Source: Bathymodiolus brooksi
Taxonomy: Eukaryota; Mollusca; Bivalvia; Mytilida; Modiolidae
NCBI GenBank assembly: GCA_963680875.1
Contig: OY804585.1
Span: forward strand, 44,127,414-44,191,413
DNA length: 64,000 nt
Direction: 5' to 3'
Part shown: piece after piece, positions 9,978 to 22,175 of the stretch
Layout of the letters: every line of letters starts with the position of its first letter
Numbering within the stretch: position 1 is the first letter of the stretch
Program-made: the position numbers and the translations under genes
Notes under the pieces: generated by a model
Database searches by the model: none
What the model saw: the letters and a program-made list of their open reading frames with translations, nothing else
What the model was told of the DNA's origin: nothing

Positions 9978-10836
9978 ATAATAATACAACTCAATTATAT
10001 GTTTCGCAATAATTTAAAACCATACAGAACAGTCCATATATTTAAACGATCAATGTTAAAACGATAGTGTGAAATGCAAATGTGAAAGGTAAAATATAAA
10101 TGGCTGTTGTATTCGCCAAACAGAAAACACGCTGTTACTTCCAGTCATTACGAACGTTGTATATTTGATTCGAGTGGATTGTTCCTCGACGCTTAAAACT
10201 GGACCTTGTGGTCGTAACATTTTTTAGTACAATTTTTGTACTCATACTCGAAATACAACTAATTAGAATATTGTATGCAATATATCAAGTGTTCTGATTG
10301 GACGATTTTGGAGAACTAAACTAGACAGCTTTATAAACGCAAGAATTAATATTTTAGTACCTATTTGGTCACATTCCCTAAACCAGCCAATCAGGATGTG
10401 ACTTATCAAAAGTAGCAGAGTGTACATGATGAAGGTTATTCCAGAAACGCGTCGTGCGCACTAGATTTGATATCTACGCTTTATATTACAAAAGTGGGAC
10501 AATAAATTACAGAATCGAAGATGGTACGTCTATACAACGTCCGAAAGAAACAAAAACATAAAAGCAAACAACTGTCAACAAAACACTACTAAGAGAACAA
10601 AATATTGAGCTACACAAACCTCCGGGTGAACTTATGTGCTCCAGAAGGATAAGCAGTTCCTGTTCCGCTAGTAGTACCCGTTGTGTTGTTCATATTAAGC
10701 ATTCGGTGGTAGGTCAAATCGAGGAAAGAAGGATCGGATTGTGACTATCACAAACGAAACATACGGTTAAATAAGTGATGATGTCGACTTTGGAATTTTC
10801 GAAATGATGATCTCAACTTTACCACTGGGAATCATC
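9978..10836. other. non-coding spacer
   Basis: I see no open frame with features, no RNA gene and no clear repeat here. The sequence from about 10615 to 10760 has a somewhat higher GC content but no recognisable motif. Confidence 0.45.
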
Positions 10837-11712
10837 ACAGGCACTTGATCGATGGACCTTAATTTCCTCGTGTTTGCCACGGGGGTACGTATTTTCAGGG
10901 CTAGTAACGATGTGGGGCCTCTATTTCTGGGTCCTGGGTCCACACGAATACTAGAAATAAACACAAGGTAAGCAACAAAATGGCGGGGCACTGCTAAATT
11001 TCTTATTGTCGATTTCACTGATTTCTGAAAAATAAACGGATGGAATGCACTAACCTTGCATATATACCCCTACAACCTGTTCCAAGACCGATTGTCAACT
11101 TAGTCGGAGGTCTATTTTGGATTCTCTCGGACTCCAACGTGTCTTTTGATGGCCAGTCCATTTTTTTCCCGGGGTTTGTCAAATATGGTTCCATTGTGGC
11201 AAAGGATTGATATTTATTCACCTGTTGTTTTTATACCTACCATGTGATTAAAAAAGACATTTCATTCTGTTTTTTCTTTTTTTCTCTAAATTTGAAATAG
11301 TTCGCCAAATAAATGCATTCGGTAGGCCAGATTTGTTCTTCTAAAGACACGTTGGAGTCCGAGAGAATCCAAAATAGACCTCCGACTAAGTTGATAATCG
11401 GTCTTGGGGAACAGGTTGTCGGGGGTATATATGCAAAATAGTACGAATACGACAGTAAACCAGGGGCACAACAGCTGATGGGGGTCCACAAGGTTAGTGC
11501 ATTCCATCCGTTTATTTTTCAGAAATCAGGGAAATCGACAATAATAAGAAATTTAGCAGTACACCGCCATTTTGTTCCTTACCTTGTGTTTATTTCTAGT
11601 ATTCGTGTGGACCCAGGACCCAGAAATAGAGGCCCTACATCGTTACTAGCTCTGAAAATACGTACCCCGTGGCAAACACGGGGAAATTAAGGTCCATCGG
11701 TCAAGTGTCTGT
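10837..11712. mobile_element. foldback element with ~0.3 kb inverted arms
   Basis: 10837-11148 and 11342-11712 are reverse complements along most of their length, around a loop of about 190 bp. The right arm carries an extra segment of roughly 60-75 bp (near 11430-11495). Each arm contains the same short frame reading SSIRVDPGPRNRGPTSLLAL, once on each strand, which explains the mirrored ORFs; I do not treat them as genes. Words in the arms (TTTCTAG before a longer open run, GTAAGG) look like splice signals, so the arms might derive from duplicated exon DNA, but I cannot identify a parent. No transposase is present. A foldback or MITE-like element, or a local inverted duplication, would each fit. 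Confidence 0.7.
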
Positions 11713-12278
11713 AGGAATCATTGGTTTAATAGCTTCCTTGTTAGCAGCAATCCTCTATCAAGAAAATCATTATAGGAAACACAAGCTCTACAGTGTCGTG
11801 ACTTTTTATTTAACTCTTTTCCATTTATGACTTTTTGGTGCAAAATCATGACAAAAACTAAGTTTGAGTTGTAGACACTAGTATGGTGATATCAATGGTG
11901 ATTCATCCTAATGTTAGGTACCAAAGTGAAGGCATTAAAGTTGTTTTTGAAAATAAAATGCTATATTGCAAAAAAATCAAGAGCTGTTGCTATGGTAACC
12001 ACATTCGCATTTACTAAGTAGCAAAAAATACCTATATTTTTCCATCAAACACAAAAAGGTTCCACTATAAACACACTATTCATTGTGAAATAGTGTGCAA
12101 TATTAACATTAAATATCTTCTATGATATTTAATTTTTATTCCATACTCATTTTTGGATTTTCATCAGAAGTAAATTTTTTTCGGTTGCTAAGTAAACTCT
12201 ACAACAGCAATTTATGGTCATTTTTTCACCACTGTTTCTAATAATAATGAAATAATTATTATTATATTAAGAAATAGA
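11713..12278. other. non-coding spacer before the 65-bp array
   Basis: AT-rich sequence with no supported gene. It contains one strong RFX-type X-box (11986-11999). A short (TAA/TTA)n-like stretch precedes the left flank of the array at 12238-12275. Confidence 0.5.
11986..11999. promoter_or_regulatory. RFX X-box-like palindrome
   Basis: GTTGCTATGGTAAC fits the full 14-base X-box consensus bound as an imperfect palindrome by RFX transcription factors. A related half-site (GGTTGCTAAG) lies near 12181. No adjacent gene is visible, so function is uncertain; a single 14-mer can occur by chance in repeat DNA. Confidence 0.35.
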
Positions 12279-12420
12279 AGTAGTATATGGGCACGGGCAA
12301 AGTCGCATTTGCGGAGGTGCTGTGAGGTGCTACCGGAAGTCATGTGACCGGAAGTGACGTGACCGGAAGTGACGTTAGTCACGTGACCGGAAAGGACATC
12401 AGTCACGTGCCCTGTCCGGA
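12279..12420 (+). promoter_or_regulatory. GC-rich segment with ETS-type motifs, left of the array
   Basis: It starts AGTAGTATATGGG and carries CCGGAAGT three times (near 12333, 12348 and 12363) and CCGGAAAG near 12386, interleaved with TGACGT and CACGTG words. CCGGAAGT is the binding consensus of ETS-family factors such as GABP, CACGTG is an E-box and TGACGT is a CRE half-site. The first ~80 bp match the segment beginning at 22013 on the far side of the tandem array, in the same orientation. I infer a duplicated promoter-like module; activity is not shown. Confidence 0.55.
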
Positions 12421-15400
12421 AACTGGTGGTCTATTAGTCCCCAGTTGTCTGTACTGACATGGTGTATTCACTTGGTCGTTACCTCTACTGGTGATCTATT
12501 AGTCCCCAGTTGTCTGTACTGACATGATTTATTCACTTGGTCGTTATCTCTACTGGTGGTCTATTAGTCCCCAGTTGTCTGTACTGACATGGTTTATTCA
12601 CTTGGTCGTACTGACATGGTTTATTCACTTGGTCGTTACCTCTGCTAGTGGTCTATTATTCCCCAGTAGTCTGTACTGACATGGTTTATTCACTTGGTCA
12701 TAATCTCTACTGGTGGTCTATTAGTCCCCAGTTTTCTGTACTGACATGGTTTATTCACTTCGTCGTTACCTCTACTGGTGGTCTATTAATCCCCAGTTGT
12801 CTGTACTGACATGGTTTGTTCACTTGGTCGTTACCTCTACTGGTGGTCTATTAGTCCCCAGTTGTCTGTACTGACATGGTTTATTCACTTGGTTGTTACC
12901 TCTACTGGTGGTCTATTAGTCCCCAGTTTTCTGTACTGACATGATTTATTTACTTGGTCGTTACCTCTACTGGTGGTCTATTAGTCCACAGGTGTCTGTA
13001 CTGACATGGTTTATTCACTTGGCCGTTACCTCTACTGGTGGTCTATTAGTCCCCAGTTGTCTGTACTGACATGGTTTATTCACTTCGTCGTTACCTCTAC
13101 TGGTGGTCTATTAGTTCCCAGTTATCTGCACTGACATGGTTTATTCACTTGGTCGTTAGCTCCACTGTTGGTATATTAGTCCCCAGTAGTCTGTACTGAC
13201 ATGGTATATTCACTTGGTCATTACCTCTACTGGTGTTCTATTAATCCCCAGTAGTCTGTACTAACATGGTTTATTCACTTGGTTGTTACCTCTACTGGTG
13301 GTTTATTAGTCCCCAGTTGTCTGTACTGACTTGGTTTATTCACTTGGTCGTTACCTCTACTGGTGGTCTATTAGTCCCCAGTTGTCTGTACTGACATGGT
13401 TTATTAAATTGGTCGTTACCTCTACTGGTGGTATATTAGTCCCCAGTTGTCTGTCTTGACATGGTTTATTCACTTGGTCGCTACCTCTACTTGTGTTCTA
13501 TTAGTCCTCAGTGGTCTGTACTAACATGGTTTATTCAATTGGTCGTTACCTCTACTGGTGGTCTATTATTCCCCAGTTTTCTGTACTGACATGCTTTATT
13601 CACTTGGTTGTTATCTCTACTGGTGGTCTATTAGTCCCCAGTTTTCTGTACTGACATGGTTTATTCACCTGTTCGTTACCTCTACTGGTGGTCTATTATT
13701 CCCCAGTTGTCTGTACTGACATGGTTTATTCACTTGGTAGTTATCTCTACTAGTGGTCTATTAGTCCCCAGTTTTCTATACTGACATTGTTTATTCACTT
13801 GGTTGTTACCTCTACTGGTGGTCTATTAATCCCAGTTGTCTGTACTGACATGGTTTATTCACTTGGTCGTTACCTCTACTTGTGGTATATTAGTCCTCAG
13901 TTGTCTGTACTGACATGGTTTATTCACTTGATCGTTACCTCTACTAGTGGTCTATTAATCCCCAGTTGTCTGTACTGACATGGTTTATTCACTTGGTCGT
14001 TACCTCTACTTGTGGTATATTAGTCCTCAGTTGTCTGTACTGACATGGTTTATTCACTTGGTCGTTACCTCTACTGTTTGTTTATTAGTCCCCAATTTTC
14101 TGTACTTACATGGTTTATTCACTTGGTCGTTACCTCTACTGGTGGTCTATTAGTCTTCAGTTTTCTGTACTGACATGGTTTATTCACTTGGTTGTTACCT
14201 CTACTGGTGGTCTATTATTCCCCAGTTTTCTGTACTGACATGCTTTATTCTCTTGGTTGTTATCTCTACTGGTGGTCTATTAGTCCCCAGTTGTCTGTAC
14301 TGACATGGTTTATTCACCTGTTCGTTACCTCTACTGGTGGTCTATTATTCCCCAGTTGTCTGTACTGACATGGTTTATTCACTTGGTAGTTACCTCTACT
14401 AGTGGTCTATTAGTCCCCAGTTTTCTATACAGACATTGTTTATTCACTTGGTTGTTACCTCTACTGGTGGTCTATTAATCCCAGTTGTCTGTACTGACAT
14501 GGTTTATTCACTTGGTCGTTACCTCTACTTGTGGTATATTAGTCCTCAGTTGTCTGTACTGACATGGTTTATTCACTTGATCGTTACCTCTAATAGTGGT
14601 CTATTAATCCCCAGTTGTCTGTACTGACATGGTTTATTCACTTGGTCGTTACCTCTACTTGTGGTATATTAGTCCTCAGTTGTCTGTACTGACATGGTTT
14701 ATTCACTTGGTCGTTACCTCAACCGGCGGTCTATTAGTCCTCAGTTGTCTGTACTGACATGGTTTATTCACTTGGTCGTTACCTCTACTGGTGGTCTATT
14801 AGTCTTCAGTTTTCTGTACTGACATGGTTTATTCACTTGGTCGTTACCTCTACTGGTGGTCTATTAGTCCCCAGTTGTCTGTACTGACATGGTTTATTCA
14901 CTTGGTCGTTACCTCTACTGGTGGTTTATTAGTCCCCAGTTGTCTGTACTGACATGGTTTATTCACTTGGTCGTTACCTCTACCGGCGGTCTATTAGTCC
15001 TTAGTTGTCTGTACTGACATGGTTTATTCACATGGTCGTTACCTCGAATGGCGGTTTATTAATCCCCAGTTGTCTGTACTGTCATGGTTTATTCACTTGG
15101 TCGTTACCTCTACTGGTGGTCTATTAAACCCCAGTTGTCTGTACTGACATGGTTTATTCACTTGGTCGTTACCTCTACTGGTGGTCTATTAGTCCTCAGT
15201 TTTCTTTACTGACCTGGTTTATTCACTTGGCCTTTACCTCTACTGGTGGTCTATTAGTTCCCAGTTGTTTGGACTGACATGGTTTATTCATTTGGTTGTT
15301 ACCTCTACTGGTGGTCTATTAGTCCCCAGTTGTCTGTACTGACAATGTTTATTCACTTGGTCTTTATCTCTACTGGTGGTCTATTAGTCCCCAGTTCTCT

Positions 15401-18400
15401 GTACTGAAATGATTTATTCACTTGATCGTTAGCTCTACTGGTGGTCTATTAGTCCCCAGTTGTCTGTACTGACATGGTTTATTCACTTGGTCGTTACCTC
15501 TACTGGTGGTCTATTAATCCCCAGTTGTCTGTACTGACATGGTTTATTCACTTGGTCGTTACCTCTACTGCTGGTCTATTAGTCCCAAGTTGTCTGTACT
15601 GACATGGCTTATTCACTTGGTCGTTACCTCTACTGGTGGTCTATTAGTTCCCAGTTGTTTGGACTGACATGGTTTATTCACTTGGTCGTTACCTCTACTG
15701 GTGGTCTATTAGTCCTCAGTTTTCTGTACTGACATGGTTTATTCACTTGGTCTTTACCTCTACTAATGATCTATTAGTCCCCAGTTGTCTGTACTGACAT
15801 GCTTTATTCACTTGGTCGTAACCTCTACTGGTGGTCTATTAGTCCCCAGTTGTCTGTACTGACATGCTTTATTCACCTGTTCGTTACCTCTACTGGTGGT
15901 CTATTATTCCCCAGTTGTCTGTACTGACATGGTTTATTCACTTGGTAGTTACCTCTACTAGTGGTCTATTAGTCCCCAGTTTTCTATATTGACATTGTTT
16001 ATTCACTTGGTTGTTACCTCTACTGGTGGTCTATTAATCCCACTTGTCTGTACTGACATGGTTTATTCACTTGGTCGTTACCTCTACTTGTGGTATATTA
16101 GTCCTCAGTTGTCTGTACTGACATGGTTTATTCACTTGATCGTTACCTCTACTAGTGGTCTATTAATCCCCAGTTGTCTGTACTGACATGGTTTATTCAC
16201 TTGGTCGTTACCTCTACTTGTGGTATATTAGTCCTCAGTTGTCTGTACTGACATGGTTTATTCACTTGGTCGTTACCTCTACTGTTGGTTTATTAGTCCC
16301 CAATTTTCTGTACTTACATGGTTTATTCACTTGGTCGTTACCTCTACTGGTGGTCTATTAGTCTTCAGTTTTCTGTACTGACATGGTTTATTCACTTGGT
16401 CGTTACCTCTACTGGTGGTCTATTAGTCCCCAGTTGTCTGTACTGACATGGTTTATTCACTTGGTCGTTACCTCTACTGGTGGTTTATTAGTCCCCAGTT
16501 GTCTGTACTGACATGGTTTATTCACTTGGTCGTTACCTCTACCGGCGGTCTATTAGTCCTCAGTTGTCTGTACTGACATGGTTTATTCACATGGTCGTTA
16601 CCTCGAATGGCGGTTTATTAATCCCCAGTTGTCTGTACTGTCATGGTTTATTCACTTGGTCGTTACCTCTACTGGTGGTCTATTAAACCCCAGTTGTCTG
16701 TACTAACATGGTTTATTCACTTGGTCGTTACCTCTACTGGTGGTCTATTAGTCCTCAGTTTTCTTTACTGACATGGTTTATTCACTTGGCCTTTACCTCT
16801 ACTGGTGGTCTATTAATCCCCAGTTGTCTGTACTGACATGGTTTATTCACTTGGTCGTTACCTCTACTGCTGGTCTATTAGTCCCAAGTTGTCTCTACTG
16901 ACATGGCTTATTCACTTGGTCGTTACCTCTACTGGTGGTCTATTAGTTCCCAGTTGTTTGGACTGACATGGTTTATTCATTTGGTTGTTACCTCTACTGG
17001 TGATCTATTAGTCCCCAGTTGTCTGTACTGACATTGTTTATTCACTTGGTCTTTATCTCTACTGGTGGTCTATTAGTCCCCAGTTCTCTGTACTGAAATG
17101 ATTTATTCACTTGGTCGTTACCTCTACTGGTGGTCTATTAGTTCCGAGTTGTCTGTACTGACATGGTTTATTCACTTGATCGTTACCTCTACTGCTGGTC
17201 TATTAGTCCCAAGTTGTCTGTACTGACATGGCTTATTCACTTGGTCGTTACCTCTACTGGTGGCCTATTAGTTCCCAGTTGTTTGGACTGACATGGTTTA
17301 TTCACTTGGTCGTTACCTCTACTGGTGGTCTATTAGTCCTCAGTTTTCTGTACTGACATGGTTTATTCACTTGGTCTTTACCTCTACTAGTGATCTATTA
17401 GTCCCCAGTTGTCTGTACTGACATGCTTTATTCACTTGGTCGTAACCTCTACTGGTGGTCTATTAGTCCCCAGTTGTCTGTACTGACATGGTTTATTCAC
17501 TTGGTCGTTACCTCTACTTGTGGTATATTAGTCCTCAGTTGTCTGTACTGACATGGTTTATTCACTTGATCGTTACCTCTACTTGTGGTCTATTAATCCC
17601 CAGTTGTCTGTACTGACATGGTTTATTCACTTGGTCGTTACCTCTACTTGTGGTATATTAGTCCTCAGTTGTCTGTACTGACATGGTTTATTCACTTGGT
17701 CGTTACCTCTACTGTTGGTTTATTAGTCCCCAATTTTCTGTACTTACATGGTTTATTCACTTGGTCGTTACCTCTACTGGTGGTCTATTAGTCTTCAGTT
17801 TTCTGTACTGACATGGTTTATTCACTTGGTTGTTACCTCTACTGGTGGTCTATTATTCCCCAGTTTTCTGTACTGACATGCTTTATTCACTTGGTTGTTA
17901 TCTCTACTGGTGGTCTATTAGTCCCCAGTTGTCTGTACTGACATGGTTTATTCACCTGTTCGTTACCTCTACTGGTGGTCTATTATTCCCCAGTTGTCTG
18001 TACTGACATGGTTTATTCACTTGGTAGTTACCTCTACTGGTGGTCTATTAGTCCCCAGTTTTCTATACTGACATTGTTTATTCACTTGGTTGTTACCCCT
18101 ACTGGTGGTCTATTAATCCCAGTTGTCTGTACTGACATGGTTTATTCACTTGGTCGTTACCTCTACTTGTGGTATATTAGTCCTCAGTTGTCTGTACTGA
18201 CATGGTTTATTCACTTGGTCGTTACCTCTACTGTTGGTTTATTAGTCCCCAATTTTCTGTACTTACATGGTTTATTCACTTGGTCGTTACCTCTACTGGT
18301 GGTCTATTAGTCTTCAGTTTTCTGTACTGACATGGTTTATTCACTTGGTCGTTACCTCTACTGGTGGTCTATTAGTCCCCAGTTGTCTGTATTGACATGG

Positions 18401-21400
18401 TTTATTCACTTGGTCGTTACCTCTACTGGTGGTTTATTAGTCCCCAGTTTTCTGTACTGACATGGTTTATTCACTTGGTCGTTACCTCTACCGGCGGTCT
18501 ATTAGTCCTCAGTTGTCTGTACTGACATGGTTTATTCACATGGTCGTTACCTCGAATGGTGGTTTATTAATCCCCAGTTGTCTGTTCTGACATGGTTTAT
18601 TCACTTGGTCGTTACCTCTACTGGTGGTCTATTAGTCCTCAGTTTTCTTTACTGACCTGGTTTATTCACTTGGCCTTTACCTCTACTGGTGGTCTATTAA
18701 TCCCCAGTTGTCTGTACTGACATGGTTTATTATCTTGGTCGTTACCTCTACTGGTGGTCTATTAGTTCCCAGTTGTTTGGACTGACATGGTTTATTCATT
18801 TGGTTGTTACCTCTACTGGTGGTATATTAGTCCCCAGTTGTCTGTACTGACATGGTTTATTCACTTGGTCTTTATCTCTACTGGTGGTCTATTAGTCCCC
18901 AGTTCTCTGTACTGAAATGATTTATTCACTTGGTCGTTACCTCTACTGGTGGTCTATTAGTTCCGAGTTATCTGTACTGACATGGTTTATTCACTTGATC
19001 GTTAGCTCTACTGGTGGTCTATTAGTCCCCAGTTGTCTGTACTGACATGGTTTATTCACTTGGTCGTTACCTCTACTGGTGGTCTATTAATCCCCAGTTG
19101 TCTGTACTGACATGGTTTATTCACTTGGTCGTTACCTCTACTGCTGGTCTATTAGTCCCAAGTTGTCTGTACTGACATGGCTTATTCACTTGGTCGTTAC
19201 CTCTACTGGTGGTCTATTAGTTCCCAGTTGTTTGGACTGACATGGTTTATTCACTTGGTCGTTACCTCTACTGGTGGTCTATTAGTCCTCAGTTTTCTGT
19301 ACTAACATGGTTTATTCACTTGGTCTTTACCTCTACTAGTGATCTATTAGTCCCCAGTTGTCTATACTGACATGCTTTATTCACTTGGTCGTAACCTCTA
19401 CTGGTGGTCTATTAGTCCCCAGTTGTCTGTACTGACATGGTTTATTCACCTGTTCGTTACCTCTACTGGTGGTCTATTATTCCCCAGTTGTCTGTACTGA
19501 CATGGTTTATTCACTTGGTAGTTTCCTCTACTAGTGGTCTATTAGTCCCCAGTTTTCTATACTGACATTGTTTATTCACTTGGTTGTTACCTCTACTGGT
19601 GGTCTATTAATCCCAGTTGTCTGTACTGACATGGTTTATTCACTTGGTCGTTACCTCTACTTGTGGTATATTAGTCCCCAGTTGTCTGTACTGACATGGT
19701 TTATTCACTTGATCGTTACCTCTACTAGTGGTCTATTAATCCCCAGTTGTCGGTACTGACATGGTTTATTCACTTGGTCGTTACCTCTACTTGTGGTATA
19801 TTAACCCTCAGTTGTCTGTACTGACATGGTTTATTCACTTGGTCGTTACCTCTACTGTTGGTTTATTAGTCCCCAATTTTCTGTACCTACATGGTTTATT
19901 CACTTGGTCGTTACCTCTACTGGTGGTCTATTAGTCTTCAGTTTTCTGTACTGACATGGTTTATTCACTTGGTCGTTACCTCTACTGGTGGTCTATTAGT
20001 CCCTAGTTGTCTGTATTGACATGGTTTATTCACTTGGTCGTTACCTCTACTGGTGGTTTATTAGTCCCCAGTTGTCTGTACTGACATGGTTTATTCACTT
20101 GGTCGTTACCTCTACCGGCGGTCTATTAGTCCTCAGTTGTCTGTACTGACATGGTTTATTCACATGGTCGTTACCTCGAATGGCGGTTTATTAATCCCCA
20201 GTTGTCTGTACTGTCATGGTTTATTCACTTGTTCGTTACCTCTACTGGTGGTCTATTAGTTCCCAGTTGTCTGTACTAACATGGATTATTCACTTGGTCG
20301 TTACCTCTACTGGTGGTCTATTAGTCCTCAGTTTTCTTTACTGACCTGGTTTATTCACTTGGCCTTTACCTCTACTGGTGGTCTATTAATCCCCAGTTGT
20401 CTGTACTGACATGGTTTATTCACTTGGTCGTTACCTCTACTGCTGGTCTATTAGTCCCAAGTTGTCTGTACTGACATGGCTTATTCACTTGGTCGTTACC
20501 TCTACTGGTGGTCTATTAGTTCCCAGTTGTTTGGACGGACATGGTTTATTCATTTGGTTGTTACCTCTACTGGTGGTCTATTAGTCCCCAGTTGTCTGTA
20601 CTGACATGGTTTATTCACTTGGTCTTTATCTCTACTGGTGGTCTATTAGTCCCCAGTTCTCTGTACTGAAATGATTTATTCACATGGTCGTTACCTCTAC
20701 TGGTGGTCTATTAGTTCCGAGTTATCTGTACTGACATGGTTTATTCACTTGATCGTTAGCTCTACTGGTGGTCTATTAGTCCCCAGTTGTCTGTACTGAC
20801 ATGGTTTATTCACTTGGTCGTTACCTCTACTGGTGGTCTATTAGTCCCAAGTTGTCTGTATTGACATGGTTTATTCACTTGGTCGTAACCTCTACTGGTG
20901 GTCTATTAATCTCAAGTTGTCTGTACTGACGTGGTTTATTCACTAGGTCGTTTCCTCTACTGGTGGTTTATTAGTCCCCAGTTGTCTGTACTGACATGGT
21001 TTATTCACTTGGTCGTTACCTCTACTGGTGGTCTATTAGACCCCAGTTGTCTGTACTGACATGGCTTATTCACTTGGTCGTTACCTCTACTGGTGGTCTA
21101 TTAGTACCCAGTTGTCTGTACTGACATGGTTTATTCACTTGGTCGTTACCTCTACTGGTGATCTATTAGTCCCCAGTTGTCTGTACTGACATGGTTTATT
21201 CACTTGGTCGTTATCTCTACTGGTGGTCTATTATTCCCCAGTTTTCTGTACTGACATGGTTTATTCACTTGGTCGTTACTTCTACTGGTGGTCTATTAGT
21301 CCCCAGTTGTCTGTACTGACATGGTTTATTCACTTGGACGTTACCTCTGCTGGCGGTCTATTATTCCCCAGTATGCTGTACCGACATGGTTTATTCACTT

Positions 21401-22012
21401 GGTCGTTACCTCTACTGGTGGTCTATTCATCCCCAGTTGTCTGTACTGACATGGTTTATTCACTTGGTCGTTCCCTCTACTGGTGGCCTATAAGTCCCCA
21501 CTTGTCTGTACTGACATGGTTTATTCACTTGGACGTCATCTCTACTGGTGGTCTATTATTCCCAAGTTTTCTGTACTGACATGGTTTATTCACTTGGACG
21601 TTATCTCTACTGGTGGTCTATTATTCCCAAGTTTTCTGTACTGACATGGTTTATTCACTTGGTCGTTACCTCTACTGGTGGTCTATTAGTCCCCAGTTGT
21701 CTGTACTGATATGGTTTATTCACTTGTTCGTTACCTCTGCTGGTGGTCTATTATTCCCCAGTAATCTGTACTGACATGGTTTATTCACTTGGTCGTTACC
21801 TCTACTGGTTGTCTATTAATCCCCAGTTGTCTGTACTGACATGGTTTATTAACTTGGTCGTTACCTCTACTGGTGGTCTATTAGTCCCCAGTTGTCTGTA
21901 CTGACATGGTTTATTCACTTGGTCGTTACCTCTACTGGTGGTCTATTAGTCCCCAGTTGTCTGTACTGACATGGTTTATTCACTTGGTCGTTACCTCTAC
22001 TGGTGGTCTATT
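12421..22012 (+). repeat. 65-bp tandem array, about 147 copies, with higher-order repeats
   Basis: The unit is 65 bp; conserved words in order are CTGTACTGACATGG, TTTATTCACTTGGTCG, TTACCTCTACTGGTGG and TCTATTAGTCCCCAG. The span of ~9.59 kb gives ~147 units, with one truncated unit near 12601-12622. Variant units recur in long blocks. The variant with TTGTTTATTC and a one-base deletion (TTAATCCCAG) appears at 13787, 14436, 15995, 18074 and 19568, spaced 10, 24, 32 and 23 units apart (each minus one or two bases). The variant with CTCGAATGG appears at 15031, 16590, 18539 and 20163, spaced 24, 30 and 25 units. So blocks of ~23-32 units were amplified together. Because 65 is not a multiple of three, frames rotate and a TGA is met every three units; the many 62-66 codon frames are by-products, not genes. 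Confidence 0.95.
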
Positions 22013-22175
22013 AGTAGTATATGGGGACAGCTCAAGTCGCATTTGCGGTGGAGCGATGGGGTGGAGCTACCGGAAGTCACGTGACCGGAAGTGATGCCAA
22101 TCTCGTGCACTGTTTGGAAGTGTGTTATGCGCATGCGCAACCGGAAGTTGCGCAATATCCGCCGGAAGTGACGTT
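22013..22175 (+). promoter_or_regulatory. GC-rich segment with ETS and NRF1-type motifs, right of the array
   Basis: Starting at the array edge (AGTAGTATATGGGG), the first ~85 bp match the left flank 12279-12360. Four CCGGAAGT words lie near 22070, 22085, 22141 and 22162, with CACGTGAC between the first two. A perfect NRF1-type palindrome, TGCGCATGCGCA, lies at 22128-22139. Clustered ETS and NRF1 sites are typical of TATA-less housekeeping promoters in animals. The segment lies about 1.2 kb upstream of the zinc-finger/polymerase gene on the same strand. Promoter activity is an inference from motif clustering only. Confidence 0.5.

Noticed and set aside
10767..11690. Two opposite-strand ORFs with the same SSIRVDPGPRNRGP segment
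   Set aside because: They are the two arms of one inverted repeat; there is no evidence that either is translated.
12421..22012. CRISPR-like array
   Set aside because: The units are contiguous 65-bp near-copies with no unique spacers, and the window is clearly animal nuclear DNA.
13787..22094. Repeated 62-118 codon open frames reading MVYSLGRYLYWWSISPQ and similar
   Set aside because: They are produced by a 65-bp unit in which a TGA is met only every third unit; the same strings appear wherever a variant loses a stop. No start context, composition or conservation supports translation.
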